DNA from: Diaporthe sp. PMI_573
Lineage: Eukaryota; Ascomycota; Sordariomycetes; Diaporthales; Diaporthaceae
Assembly: GCA_021399435.1 (NCBI GenBank)
Contig: JAJTUP010000005.1
Span: 992,001-1,056,000 of the forward strand
Direction: 5' to 3'
DNA length: 64,000 bases
Part shown: positions 22,414 through 33,368 of the stretch, piece by piece
How the letters are laid out: the number at the start of each line of letters is the position of its first letter
Numbering within the stretch: the first letter of the stretch is position 1
Program-made: the position numbers and the translations under genes
Notes under the pieces: generated by a model
What the model was told of the DNA's origin: nothing
What the model saw: only the letters and a program-made list of their open reading frames with translations
The model's database searches: none

Positions 22414-23895
22414 ATGGATCCCACACTAGAGTGGCTCCCAAACGAGCTCCTAGACCCAATCTTAGCCGACCTCGACGTCTGCGACATAGCCAGCCTGACG
22501 CAGTGCAGCCGACGGCTCCACGGACGACTAGAACCAGACCTCTACAAAGACACAGGCCGCCTCCACCGCGCGGCGGAATGGGGCAGCAAGACGGGCAACA
22601 TTGACTGCCTGCGGGCAGCGGTGCGCCACGGCGGGCAGTTCGACGTGTTCAAGCTCTCCTTCGCGGCGAGGAAGGGCCAGGACGAGGCGTTCGGGTTCAT
22701 GCTTGACCACGGGGCGCGCATCGAGGTCGAGCCCACGGACGACAGGACGCTCCGGCACCAGGTGTGGAAGCTTATGAGGGCGCTGTGCCGGCCGGGGGGC
22801 TTTGGTATGATGAGGCGGTTTTATGAGGCTGGGCTGGATGGGCAGGCGCGTGAGGCGGGTGTGTGCCCGCAGGCTGTGTGGCCTCTGGATAGGATCATTG
22901 GAAATGGAGGGCCGGACGTGCTGGAGCGAGTTCGGCTGGTCCTGGGCCGGGGAGGGGTCAGATTGGACGTGAGCTGGCCCAACAGTGGCTCGCTCATCTC
23001 GCTGGCCATCGCAGCGAACTTGCCGGACGTGGTTGACTTTCTCGTCGCCCATGGCGTCGACATTCACGGCAAGGACGGGAACAAGCCAAGGTCCGTGTCC
23101 AAGTCGAGGGGTTGGCCTTGTCACATACCGGTGTTCGCGGCAGCACACGAGATGGCGAAGTCGGACCACGGTATCGCCATGATGCGGCTGGTCTTGCAGC
23201 ACGGAGCGGACATCAACCACCGCATCAAGGTTCTCCACTGGCCGCGGCAAGGCTACTTTTTAAAGACAGATTACTACTACACGACGCCTTTGTTTGTGTT
23301 CCTCGACAGTGTCCCGTCTTGGAAAGAGGGCTCGGGGGCGGACTTGCCCGAGGGGCTCGCCTTTCTCATCAAGCATGGCGCAATGCTCCGGCTTCCTGAC
23401 ATAAAGGCGCCGGGCGGCGTGTTGCCGATGTACAAACATACGAGACCTCCAGTGCCGATCGACCTACTCTTGGAACGCTGGCGTTTGAAGACGCTCAACA
23501 GGCCGCGATTCCTGGCTGTCATCAGAGCCCTCGTCAAGCATGGCCTGCAAGGCGCAGGGTCCTCGCCGCGAGATGCCGCGACCATGATAACACAACATGT
23601 TGGGGCTCGAACTATCGCTATCGGGTCCCCCGCGACCATCAGAGAGCGGGGCCTATTGCTTGATGTCCTACTGGAAGGCCGGAGCGCATCGGAGAGCACA
23701 TCTGTGCTCAGCTGGCTCCTGACCAAAACCGGTGGGACACTGGCAGACGACATGGTGGGTATAACATACGACCAGGCAGTGGAGAGGCTGGCCGTTGCTG
23801 GAGCGAATGCCGACCCTGTACGTGTTGCTGAGGGCAGCGCCAGCTCTAATGACGGCGTCAAATTGTTCGTGATAAGGGAAAGGCCCGGGGAATGA
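22414..23895 (+). CDS. F-box protein with ankyrin-like repeats
   Basis: Single exon, 493 residues from the ATG at 22414 (MDPTLEW). An F-box motif begins at residue 8 (LPNELLDPILADLDVCDIAS) and should bind Skp1 to form an SCF ubiquitin ligase. It is followed by ankyrin-like units: RLHRAAEWG, LSFAARKGQDEAFGFMLDHG, SLAIAANLPDVVDFLVAHG, PVFAAAHEM with LVLQHGADINHR, and GLAFLIKHGAM. These repeats would recruit the substrate. The family is strongly expanded and fast-evolving in filamentous ascomycetes, and individual targets are almost never known. The coding part is markedly GC-rich compared with its flanks. Confidence 0.85.
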   Translation: MDPTLEWLPNELLDPILADLDVCDIASLTQCSRRLHGRLEPDLYKDTGRLHRAAEWGSKTGNIDCLRAAVRHGGQFDVFKLSFAARKGQDEAFGFMLDHGARIEVEPTDDRTLRHQVWKLMRALCRPGGFGMMRRFYEAGLDGQAREAGVCPQAVWPLDRIIGNGGPDVLERVRLVLGRGGVRLDVSWPNSGSLISLAIAANLPDVVDFLVAHGVDIHGKDGNKPRSVSKSRGWPCHIPVFAAAHEMAKSDHGIAMMRLVLQHGADINHRIKVLHWPRQGYFLKTDYYYTTPLFVFLDSVPSWKEGSGADLPEGLAFLIKHGAMLRLPDIKAPGGVLPMYKHTRPPVPIDLLLERWRLKTLNRPRFLAVIRALVKHGLQGAGSSPRDAATMITQHVGARTIAIGSPATIRERGLLLDVLLEGRSASESTSVLSWLLTKTGGTLADDMVGITYDQAVERLAVAGANADPVRVAEGSASSNDGVKLFVIRERPGE

Positions 23896-25540
23896 GATTG
23901 TCCTCCTCTAATGCACCTTGGCAAACCGCTCTTTTCATGAAACCACGTGCACAGGTGGTAGATAATGACCCTTTGGTGGAACAAAAAGTCAAATTCAACA
24001 TCATGGAGAGAAAGATGGCCACTAGTAGTAAATTAGCCGGACTTGATCTTTAATGTTGCGCGTCGCATGAAGGGCCGCAGGGTAGATGGGCTCCAAGCTA
24101 ATAAGCCAAAACCTGGGGCCCCGCGAAAATAGAAAGGGACCTGGGGGCGGCAGGGGTCAGCGGCAGGCCCCATGTCAATGGGCGTGCTGGCGTGTAAGCA
24201 GGAGGGCGAGGGATGATGCAGGTCAGCGTGCCGTCCGCATTGTGCTGGTAATAATAATAAGGTCGGTGGGATTCTCGTGCCACTAATGTGCAGAGAAGGG
24301 CTGACGGGGCTGAGATGCTGAGATGCTGACGGCTTGCAGGTCTAAATGGGCTTGCAGGTCTAAATGGGCTTACGCCGCACATAGCCCCGTGCAACGCCAT
24401 GGGGAAAAGCATCCGGTAGGCGGACAGCGTTGAGCACGGAACAGGACGAACCAAACGGATGAAATAAAATAGTCTCCTGAAGTGCCAGCATTGCCAGTTA
24501 GACATCCGGCTTGTGCCTGGCCACGTTTGAAATTACTGGGATGTTGCATGCTGCGACAGTCTGGCTGTGGCTCTAATCCTGGAGTCCAGACACTTGGGGC
24601 TCGGAGTACCCGTGGCGGACAGGGCTCACCCGACTGGCTCGAGCAAGAGACATCGGAGGAGCATCAAGCCTGCGGCTCTATGGCCGTCTAAAGGACACGA
24701 ACACTTGCATTCAGACAGCAAATAAGCCGAACGCCGACGTGTTCGCGATGGCTGTTGTGAGTGGGACTGAGGGGGGGGGGGGGCGATGAAGGGCTGGTGC
24801 AGGTCTCCATAGTAGACAGAATAGCTAGCTTATCATTGCTGACAACAAAAAAGGAGACTCAGACCTGAAACAGGGCGTGTTGTTCTCTCAGTCCCCTCTG
24901 GCAGTGAATGTTGGTGGCTTGAGCGAGACTGCAAACAGTGACGTCGACGACGAACACAGTCTTGCAGTGTTCGAGTCGTGTCAATATTGACGAGGCCAAG
25001 TGGCGAGCTATGTCGATGATGAGACAGTGTGTTTGTTCACCTGTGCCTGGGGCTTGCTCTCGAGATGCAGGCTGGCAGTCTGGGCCACTCACTGCCGACG
25101 GTGACGGACGGTGGATGTGAATGCAGACGGACGAAAAAGTGAAAATGCCACCCACGTCTTCCTCCCGCCCTCCCACTTGCCCCTCCGGGCTGCCGCATGA
25201 AATTTGCCGCCCTCACCGCCTTGACCTGGTACCTCAATCGGACTAGCGCCCCTCATCGATAAGCGATAACCAGCCAATCAATGGTGGGGTAATCCTGGCC
25301 CAAGCAGGATCGAGTGGCCACGACCCCCCCTCCCCTCCCCCCACCCATCAATACTGGACGCAGAGGCGGCGAGGGATCGAGACGGTGACTTGGGAGACTG
25401 AACCGGGCGGGACTGGCAGCACTGGGCACCTTTTGGACCCTAGGACGCCTAGGCAACCCCCCGGGCAGCAGCGGTGCAACACCACCTCGACCGGCGAACT
25501 TTTTTTGGCAGAAAAAGTTTTCCAGCCATTTTCAAAATTC
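23896..25540. other. Gene-free spacer upstream of eEF3
   Basis: No supported gene. It contains a short direct tandem repeat (24332-24371), a run of about 13 G at 24771-24783 and overlapping open frames without family resemblance. The last part is presumably the distal promoter of the eEF3 gene. Confidence 0.55.
24332..24371. repeat. 18-bp tandem duplication in a spacer
   Basis: The unit gcttgcaggtctaaatgg occurs at 24332-24349 and 24350-24367, followed by the first bases of a third copy. A smaller repeat, gagatgct, lies just before it. Confidence 0.9.
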
Positions 25541-25760
25541 CCACCTTTGCAGCCTTAGTCAGTCAGCCTGCCCGCGCTCCCTCCGCCCCTCGCCTCTGCT
25601 CTTTTTTGCGCTTTTAATAAAAAGCCACCTATTCCATTTTCCCACGCACCCTCTTCCTCCCGACACATATCCACCCTCCGTCTTTTCTTTCCCTTAATAC
25701 CCATCCTTCTATTCTGCTCATCCTGCAGACAGTTGTGGTCTCCCCGACGACAACCAACAG
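25541..25760 (+). promoter_or_regulatory. Pyrimidine-rich promoter/leader of eEF3
   Basis: This stretch is strongly biased to C and T on the coding strand (for example ctcttcctcccgacaca and tcttttctttccc), which is typical of the core promoter and transcription start region of highly expressed fungal genes. A long 5' leader then runs to the ATG at 26033 and may itself be spliced (a ctgcag acceptor-like site lies near 25724). Confidence 0.6.
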
Positions 25761-26032
25761 CAGCAGCCCGAGCATTTCCTCCACTCGGTCTTAGAGACAT
25801 TCTAGACTCGAGGTCCGGAACCCTTTGGTTAGACCAAACCTGAAGGCCTCGATAGAGCAGCAGGATTCGACCTCCATCGACTCTCTTGCTGTGGGTTTTC
25901 AAGTTTCCTCCGACCTTCCTCCACAAGATCGCGCGCGGTTTCCGACACGATCTCCCTTCGACACACCTCACGGCTTGTCGACAGTCTCTACAATAGACTC
26001 TTTTCCCGCAGGTTATACAAGAAAACAACAAG

Positions 26033-29000
26033 ATGGCAGCCAAGGAAAGCGCTCAGAGCGTCAAGGTGCTCGACGAGCTTATGCAGCAGCTCAACATCTC
26101 CAAGGATACCGCTGAGATCAGGGGCTCCTCCCTCAAGCTGGCCTCTTTCATCAACGGCCCCATCCAAGACTTCGATGTTCCTATCAAGTGAGTAACAATT
26201 CCTGGGCCCTCATTCATTTGTACGGCTGCAACCAAGCAAAGTCAAAGGCCTTGCGACCTCAGTCTGCTCTGGTTTGCCCCTATGCATTATTTGCTCTGCG
26301 GATCCTTTTGGCCTGTGGAGCAAATGCAGAAAAGGTGCGCCGTGCTCTGTTGCTTGGGCTTTTGCCGATGCAAAAATTTTGCATGTGCGTTTCGGGTGGC
26401 AATCTGGGGGCCCTGCGACCTGGTTTTCAGGCTCATGTGGGCTCCCCCGAAAAACCCCGCTGGGCACGCAGGAATTGGGGTGTCTGGCTGCGCAATGGGC
26501 GCTGAAGCGCCCACCAAGCCCACTAAAGATACCGCGCTTCCGGCAGCCGCCTCTTATCAATTTTACGTGGGACAAGGCCGCTAACATGTGAATCCCTGCA
26601 GGACCATCGAAGGCCTCCAGAAGCAGCTCGGCAACAAGAAGGATGCCGCTGCTCGCGAGAGGGCTCTCAACGCCATCGAGACCATCGCCCGCCACTCCGA
26701 GGTCTCCGCACATGTCGAGCCTTTCCTCGTCGCCCTCCTCCCCGGCGTCCTGGCCAGCGCCGGTGACAAGATCACCGCCGTCAAGACTGCTGCTTTCTCC
26801 GCCGGTCTGGCCATCGCCGAGGCCATCAACCCCAACGCCATCAAGAACCTGATCCAGCCCCTGAACGAGTCTCTCCGAAATGCCCAGAAGTGGCAAGAGA
26901 AGATGCTCGACCTCGACATCCTCGACAAGCTCGTCGAGACCGCCTCTGTCCAGACCACCTTCCGTGTTCCCGATCTGCTGCCCGTCATTTCCGAGGCCAT
27001 GTGGGACACCAAGAAGGAGGTCAAGGAGCGCGCCTACAAGGCCATGGAGAAGCTTTGCACTCTCATCTCCAACAGGGATATCGAGAAGTTCATTCCCGAG
27101 CTCATCAAGTGTATCGCCAAGCCTGAGAACGTCCCCGAGACCGTCCACTTGCTCGGTGCCACCACCTTCGTCACCCAGGTCGAGCAGCCCACCCTCGCCC
27201 TCATGGTTCCTCTTCTGGACCGTGGTCTGGCCGAGCGCGAGACTGCCATCAAGCGAAAGTCTGCCGTCATCGTTGACAACATGTGCAAGCTCGTCGACGA
27301 CCCCAACATTGTCAACCCTTTCTTGCCCAAGATGTGGCCTGCTCTGAACAAGAACTACGACAACCTGGCTGACCCCGAGGCTCGTGGAAAGACAAAGCAG
27401 GCTCTGGACACCCTCACCCGTGTTGGCAACATCCAGAACGGCAAGATCCCCGAGCCCACCCACCACAGTGAGATCAACATTGTCCTGAGCCACCTCAAGG
27501 ACGTTCTCTCTGCCAAGCACAAGGCTGTCACCGGTGACAAGTTCGCCCCTGTCCTCCAGCACATCTCCGCCATTGCCGGCGAGCTCATTGACGAGAAGGA
27601 CATCGACTCCAGGTCCTGGGTTGACAAGCTCAAGACCTACGTCTCTGTGCTCGTTGGCGATGACAACGCCGACGCCGTCATCGAGGCCCTCCGCCAGAAG
27701 GCTTCTCCCGAGGCCGCTGCCGGCGGTGACCGTCCTGAGGACGAGGACGACGAGAACCCCGACCTGTGCGAGTGTGAGTTCTCTCTCGCCTACGGTGCCA
27801 AGATCCTCCTCAACAACACCCGCATCCGCCTCAAGCGTGGCCGTCGTTACGGTCTCTGCGGTCCCAACGGTGCCGGAAAGTCCACCCTCATGCGTGCCAT
27901 CAACAACGAGCAAGTCGAGGGTTTCCCCAAGCAGAGCGAGGTCAAGACAGTGTTCGTCGAGCACGACCTTGACGCTGCCGATACTGAGATGACGACCATC
28001 GAGTGGACGTTGAAGAAGCTGGAGGAGGCCAAGGTCGAGGCTACCGAGGCTGATGTCAGGGCCCGTCTCAACGAGTTCGGCTTCACCGACTACATGGTCA
28101 ACGGTTTCATCACCTCCCTCTCTGGTGGTTGGAAGATGAAGCTCGCTCTGTGCCGTGCTGTCTTCGAGAACCCCGATATTCTGCTGCTCGACGAGCCTAC
28201 CAACCACTTGGACGTGAAGAACGTCAAGTGGCTCGAGGACTACTTGGAGAACTCTCCTTGCACTTCCATCATCGTGTCTCACGACTCCGGCTTCCTCAAC
28301 CGCATCTGCCAGTACGTCATCAACTACGAGCGTTTCAAGCTCAAGACCTACAAGGGCAACCTGGAGGAGTTCGTCCGCAAGAACCCCGCCGCCAAGTCTT
28401 ACTTCGAGCTCGGTGCTTCCGAGATGGAGTTCACCTTCCCCGAGCCCGGTTTCCTTGAGGGTGTCAAGACCAAGGCCAAGGCTATCCTGCGTGCCAACAA
28501 GATGACCTTCCAGTACCCTGGCACAAGCAAGCCCCAGATCACGGACATCACCTTCCAGTGCTCCCTCGGTTCGCGTATTGCTGTCATCGGCCCCAACGGT
28601 GCCGGCAAGTCGACCGTCATCAACGTCCTCACCGGTGAACTCATCCCCACAGCCGGTGAAATCTGGGCCCACGAGAACATCCGTATCGCCTACATTAAGC
28701 AGCACGCCTTCGCTCACATCGACAACCACCTCGAGAAGACCCCATCCGAGTACATCCAATGGCGTTTCCAGACTGGTGAGGATCGTGAGACCATGGACCG
28801 AGCCAACAAGGTCATCACCGAGGACGACGAGCAGGCTGCCAAGAAGATCTTCCGCATCAACGGCACTCAGCGTCGTATCATCGGCATCCACTCCCGCAGA
28901 AAGCTCAAGAACTCTTACGAGTACGAGTGCTCTTTCGCCCTGATTGAGAACGCCGGCCAGAAGAACGAGCGTGAGGTGCCCATGATGACTGCCGACAACG

Positions 29001-29682
29001 AGTGGCTGCCCCGTTCCGAGCTGCTGGCTTCTCACCAGAAGCTGGTCGCCGAGGTTGACATGAAGGAGGCTCTCGCTTCCGGTCAGTTCCGTCCTCTGGT
29101 CCGAAAGGAGATCGAGTCTCACTGCGAGAACTTCGGCCTCGACGCTGAGCTGGTTTCCCACTCTCGTATGAAGGGTCTGTCCGGTGGTCAGCGTGTCAAG
29201 GTCGTCCTGGCTGCTTGCTCTTGGCAACGACCCCACCTGATCGTCCTCGACGAGCCTACCAACTACCTTGACCGTGACTCTCTCGGTGCCCTGTCCAAGG
29301 CCATCAAGAAGTTCGAGGGTGGTGTCATCATCATCACTCACAACTCTGAGTTCACCGAGAACCTGACTGAGGAAGTCTGGGCTGTCATGGACGGCAAGAT
29401 GACACCTTCCGGTCACAACTGGGTTCAGGGCCAGGGCTCTGGCCCCAGGCTGGACAAGAAGGATGACGACGAGGAGGACAAGTTCGACGCCATGGGCAAC
29501 AAGATTGTGTCCACCAAGAAGAAGGCCAAGCTGACTTCCAGGTTAGTCCCATCCAGCATCCCCACCTGTACACTGACACATAAGCTAACCATGTTCACAG
29601 CGAGGCACGAAAGAAGAAGAAGGAGCGTATGGCTCGTCGCAAGAGGGGTGAGGAGGTCTTCTCTGACGAGGATGACATCTAA
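26033..29682 (+). CDS. Translation elongation factor 3 (eEF3), ABC-F ATPase
   Basis: Three exons: 26033-26187, 26602-29541, 29601-29682, 1,058 residues. eEF3 is the fungal-specific ABC-F ATPase that clears deacylated tRNA from the ribosomal E site. The order is N-terminal HEAT repeats (to about 330), a helical bundle, ABC1 with Walker A GPNGAGKS (472-479), signature LSGGWKMKL and Walker [12 protein letters not shown], then ABC2 with Walker A GPNGAGKS (715-722), a chromodomain-like insertion ([15 protein letters not shown]) and signature LSGGQRVKV followed by LDEPTNYLD. The C-terminus is Lys/Arg-rich ([15 protein letters not shown]) and ends EDDI, as in yeast Yef3. The first intron is unusually long here (414 nt); the last is 59 nt. 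Codon use is strongly biased (C-ending), consistent with very high expression, and this creates a long spurious open frame on the opposite strand. Confidence 0.98.
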
Positions 29683-30723
29683 ACCACCTTGAGCGTCCTT
29701 AGTTGATTTATCGAGGAAGAAAAAAAAGTTCCGGGAATTGAGGGGCTTTTCGGCGTTCATTTGGGTCTGGCTTAGAGCATTGTCTATCCTACGAATTATG
29801 TGGCCCAGAGGTTCAACACGCAAGCAGCTTTTCTAAATCCGTCATAGAGATAGACTCAGGATCTACAATGTCTCTTACTCCAGGGAATGGAGGCCCTCGA
29901 GGAGGAGGCAAAACAGGTCTGCGTGGTTTGTTGAGGATTTTGGCTGGAAGGGAAAGTCCCACGCGTGCGCAGTAGAACCAGATACCAGTAGATGAAATAG
30001 AAGGGCAATAGACGAGAGATGAAATAGTTCTTGAATCATCACGTTCACAGTTCCTTGTCGATTATGCGTGTGCGTGCATGACCAGTAGAGGTTGTGTGCG
30101 AGGGGTGATTTTTAATGACCATGGCCCGAGGTGGTGTTTTGCTGCTAACGTCGTTGCGAACGAGCCTCGTCAAACCTGAACAGGTATTGCAGTAAGTTGT
30201 GACTTCCACCCATCTTGCCTCACTAAAGGAAATGTGCAGAATATCCAACCATGATCAGGATGAACATATTCAAGTTAGAAGAAAGTCATATAGTACGTAG
30301 CGACAAGGACAGCTACTCGAGACCTGTCAGCCTCGCAGAGTCGCCCACAAGCTGGCAAGCACCCAGGCCCTCCCTACTCACGACAGAAAACATATCCCCA
30401 GATTTATCTATTCCCTGGGCCAGACGGGAGATCGACCGGCCCGCAGGTGAATGAATGGTCGGAACGTGGTTAGGTGTGGTCGATGTTGCCGTCGAAGCAC
30501 GGGGGGTGTCGGATGACGTCAAGTCGGTCGAGTACGTCATGTTGAACGACTCCAGTCCTTCGCGCTTACATCAAGTCGCCTCCTTTTGTTGATAAAGTAA
30601 ATTCAGAGATCATCTGTACTGTAAAACACTCACCAGAAGACCACAGACAAAAACCAGGAGCCAAAGTCTCGTATCAAACGAAACGGAACTCTAGCAGCGT
30701 CTTGATCCACAGCTATATCAGAC
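29683..30723. other. Spacer between eEF3 and the CsbD-like gene
   Basis: No gene seen in about 1 kb. The region should hold the eEF3 terminator and the promoter of the next gene. Confidence 0.6.
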
Positions 30724-31174
30724 ATGTCCGGCACCGAGAACCAGGAGCCCAGCCTCGTTGGAGGACACGCCGAATACGTCAAGGGCGCCGCGCAGGTCAG
30801 TGCCCCTTTCTCTCGTTTCACTATCCTGTCTCCACCAATCTGGAGAGTGTCAGATCCCGCACAAATATTCCCTCAAGCCCACCACAGGCACTCCCCCCCC
30901 CCTTACCCCCTGAACCCATTCAAGTTCCCCAATGATCCTCCTCGTCGACAAACACTAACCACCGTAGGCCGCCATCGGAAACGTCACAGGCTCCGAGGCA
31001 TGGAAGGCATCAGGGGAGCAGGCCAAGGCGCACAGCGTGTCAGACATGAAGGCCGCGAGCGAGGGGCGGGACGCGAGCAACCAGGGGTATGGGAAGGCCG
31101 AGGAGATTGCTGGCAAGGCGGTGGGGTGTGAGGGGATGGTGAAGGAAGGGGATGCTAGTGCGAAGAAGGAGTAG
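30724..31174 (+). CDS. CsbD-like small stress protein (Hmp1-type, mismatch/cruciform DNA recognition family)
   Basis: Two exons: 30724-30795 and 30968-31174, with a 172-nt intron, 92 residues. The sequence is hydrophilic and rich in Ala, Gly, Lys and Glu, with the CsbD-like pattern: GGHAEYVKGAAQAAIGNVTG in the first half, and YGKAEEIAGKAVGCEGMVKE in the second. Fungal members are annotated as mismatched base pair and cruciform DNA recognition protein (Ustilago Hmp1), while bacterial CsbD is a general stress protein, so the cellular role is uncertain. It probably is largely disordered or forms amphipathic helices. The intron boundaries (cag/gtcagt and gtag/gcc) restore the repeated YxKGxA-type pattern, which supports the model. 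Confidence 0.85.
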
Positions 31175-32663
31175 ATGGTGTTTGGTTACGAAACGGAAGA
31201 ATGATGATTAATACTCGGCATTTTATCTGCGACTTGGCTTTTCTTGAGGTTATCGTGAAATTAGATGCCGATTTGGGGGCAAGCGATCTTTTTAGATGAA
31301 GCTTGTATGACCTGCTTCGTGCTATTTCTGTTAAATATTAAGTTTCCCTTATCATTTGCCTGCACGAACTTCTTTCAGAGCGTGGCTCTGGACTATACTA
31401 AGGAATGTGATATATAGATTCGAAGTTAATATAAATGTAGGAAGCATCTAGTCAGGGTACAGAGAACGGGCCGATAGGAAGTCAGGGGTGTCTAATATAC
31501 TGCCAGCGAGCTTGAAATATATCATTGAGGTTGCCTTTCAAGCTGACACATATTGTATACGGAAGGTGGGATCTCTTGACTGATATGGCGGTGAAGCTGC
31601 CCTTGCGCACCAAATATGATCCTGTGGAGCTTGTCGACGGTCTTTTGACGGTGATAAGCGAGACTTATATACTTAAGTGGTTTCGTTTTTAATCCTTATA
31701 ATATAATAGTAAGACTTAGGAAAATAGTGGTTTGCTATGAATCGCCCTTTATTAAGGGGCCTGCCTAAGATACCTACTTTTTAGATAATAAAACCAGCCC
31801 TTTAAAGTAGAAATGACTGCTGAGAAGCAAAAGAGGGGACATAATATATATATTGACAACCCTATTGTGATTAAATGTAAATTATTGACCATAAACACCT
31901 AAATAGGTGATAATCTGGCAACAGTATATTTATGCGGAACTTCTGTACTTATCCTTAGTCTCCCAGATATCTCATCCCCTGGGAATGCAGCTATACAGTT
32001 GTGACGGTTACGGGTCTTATGTACTGCTTGGAATCTGAGTCTTCGACTTAAAATTCTGGTCTTTTGGCCGAGCGGTAGAATTTGCTAGCAGTAATTCTTT
32101 AAAACCGTCTCAACAGTTTTGCACTACCGTCTTAATAGAGACTTATCACAAAGCAGCCAGGCTTGGAACCCCTTCCTCCATTCCCTTCGATTTGATAATA
32201 ATAAGGGGACAAACAGAAAACATTGCATCCACCGCTCTTGAGTGAGGAACAAAGGGTCTTGTATTCTAAAAATACTCCTCCGACTCAATACTCCGAGCAG
32301 TCTCAATTGAGTCACACTTTCAGGAATACTGAATCAAAATGAAGTAATATATCCACCAGTACCCTATGGTACTCACCACACAGAGTACTTGGGTATCTAT
32401 TGAGATTTACCGATGGATGGGAGCAACCTATGCTTGCTCATTACGAGGGTCCATTAAACTTCAGTTGCATGAAACCTAAACCCAGTCATGGAAGCTTTGG
32501 GCGCTGCCTGTACAAAGAGTGAAGACCTGGTTTGTTTCTGATGAGATAATATTTCAACGTGCATCTCCAGTATCGTTGGCAGGTGGATAACAACATCAGT
32601 CATATGACAGAAGTGGATCTGAAGCTGCTACAGAAGTGTGTAAATGTGTAAAGCCCAACCTAC
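31175..32663. other. AT-rich, gene-poor island
   Basis: No coding region is recognisable. From about 31600 to 32340 the base composition is clearly more AT-rich than the flanks and rich in TA and TTA words (for example aatccttataatataatagt), the look of repeat-induced point mutation or of a very old repeat. I could not identify a transposon in it. It borders a truncated GMC oxidoreductase. Confidence 0.5.
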
Positions 32664-32918
32664 TCACTGGCCAGACTTTATGATCTCGGCCGCCCTCTCA
32701 GCAACAGTATACACGGTAGCCATGGTGCTAGCCCGTGTAATCAGCGGGAAGATGCTGGCGTCGACCACCCGCAGCCTGCGGGCCCCGTATACACGCAGCT
32801 GTGTGTCCACCACGCCACTCTCGTCGCGCGGCAGCATCGCACAAGAGCTGGTCCAGTGGTAGGCGGCAACGGCGGTTTCGTGGACGAACGCGCCGGCACG
32901 CTCCAGGCCCTCGTCATA
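32664..32918 (-). pseudogene. C-terminal remnant of a GMC oxidoreductase
   Basis: On the minus strand, 84 codons before a stop (32664-32666) encode the end of a GMC flavoenzyme: YDEGLERAGAFVHETAV, the catalytic-histidine segment AYHWTSSCAMLPRDESGVVD, VYGARRLRVVDASIFPL and STMATVYTVAERAAEIIK. The FAD-binding N-terminal domain is missing. Upstream (to about 33120) the minus strand still gives fragments such as YAFFTMGMGSHAS, but these are out of frame or separated by a putative splice site, and by 33369 another gene has ended. The piece is therefore a 5'-truncated relic. Choline-dehydrogenase- or aryl-alcohol-oxidase-like ancestry is likely. Confidence 0.8.
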
Positions 32919-33368
32919 CTATCATCAAAATGCTTGCCACTGGTGGCGTGATGAGCGTCACGGACGATCCAAGCTTTCAATCGTATTCTGATGATGAAGA
33001 ACTTCGGGTCATTGTGTAGGAGGCTGTGATGCAAGGAAGAGGCGTGGCTGCCCATGCCCATGGTAAAGAAGGCATAATCGCCGTAATCAAAGCTGGCGCC
33101 CGCGGACTATGGAGCATGCCAGTGGCAGCTATTAAGTTGAACAAGAAGCTGCAGAGTTGATGGTGAAGCACGGGGTGAAGAGGGAATACAGAGACAAGGC
33201 AGCTGTCCTCAATACGTCAATTGAAGTTGTTTCGGCGCTACCTATGTAACGGGGAAGGTTGCTAGAAATTTTGGAGAGGATGTTTTAAGCGTAGAGGTGG
33301 GTGCTAGAGCCCTAGTGAATGTAACCAGTGAATGGGGCCCACTTATGCACACACGCACTCTCAATCAG
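32919..33368. other. Degenerate region upstream of the GMC relic
   Basis: This contains further decayed GMC-like sequence on the minus strand up to about 33120, then about 250 bp without any recognisable feature, before the stop codon of the small gene at 33369. Confidence 0.4.

Noticed and set aside
22528..23250. A 240-codon minus-strand frame opposite the F-box/ankyrin gene
   Set aside because: It is the GC-rich shadow of the real gene; the plus strand has clear F-box and ankyrin motifs.
26210..29416. A 1,068-codon open frame antisense to eEF3
   Set aside because: It mirrors the eEF3 coding region. The strong bias to C-ending codons removes stops on the opposite strand, and its protein is a Leu/Val/Gly/Glu/Asp-rich string without family motifs.
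30724..31131. Reading the CsbD-like gene as one unspliced 135-codon frame
   Set aside because: The unspliced reading leaves the family pattern after residue 24. Splicing at 30795/30968 restores it.
32041..32115. A tRNA-like A box (tttggccgagcggtaga) in the AT-rich island
   Set aside because: No matching B box (ggttcgaatcc-like) and no acceptor-stem pairing could be found at a suitable distance.
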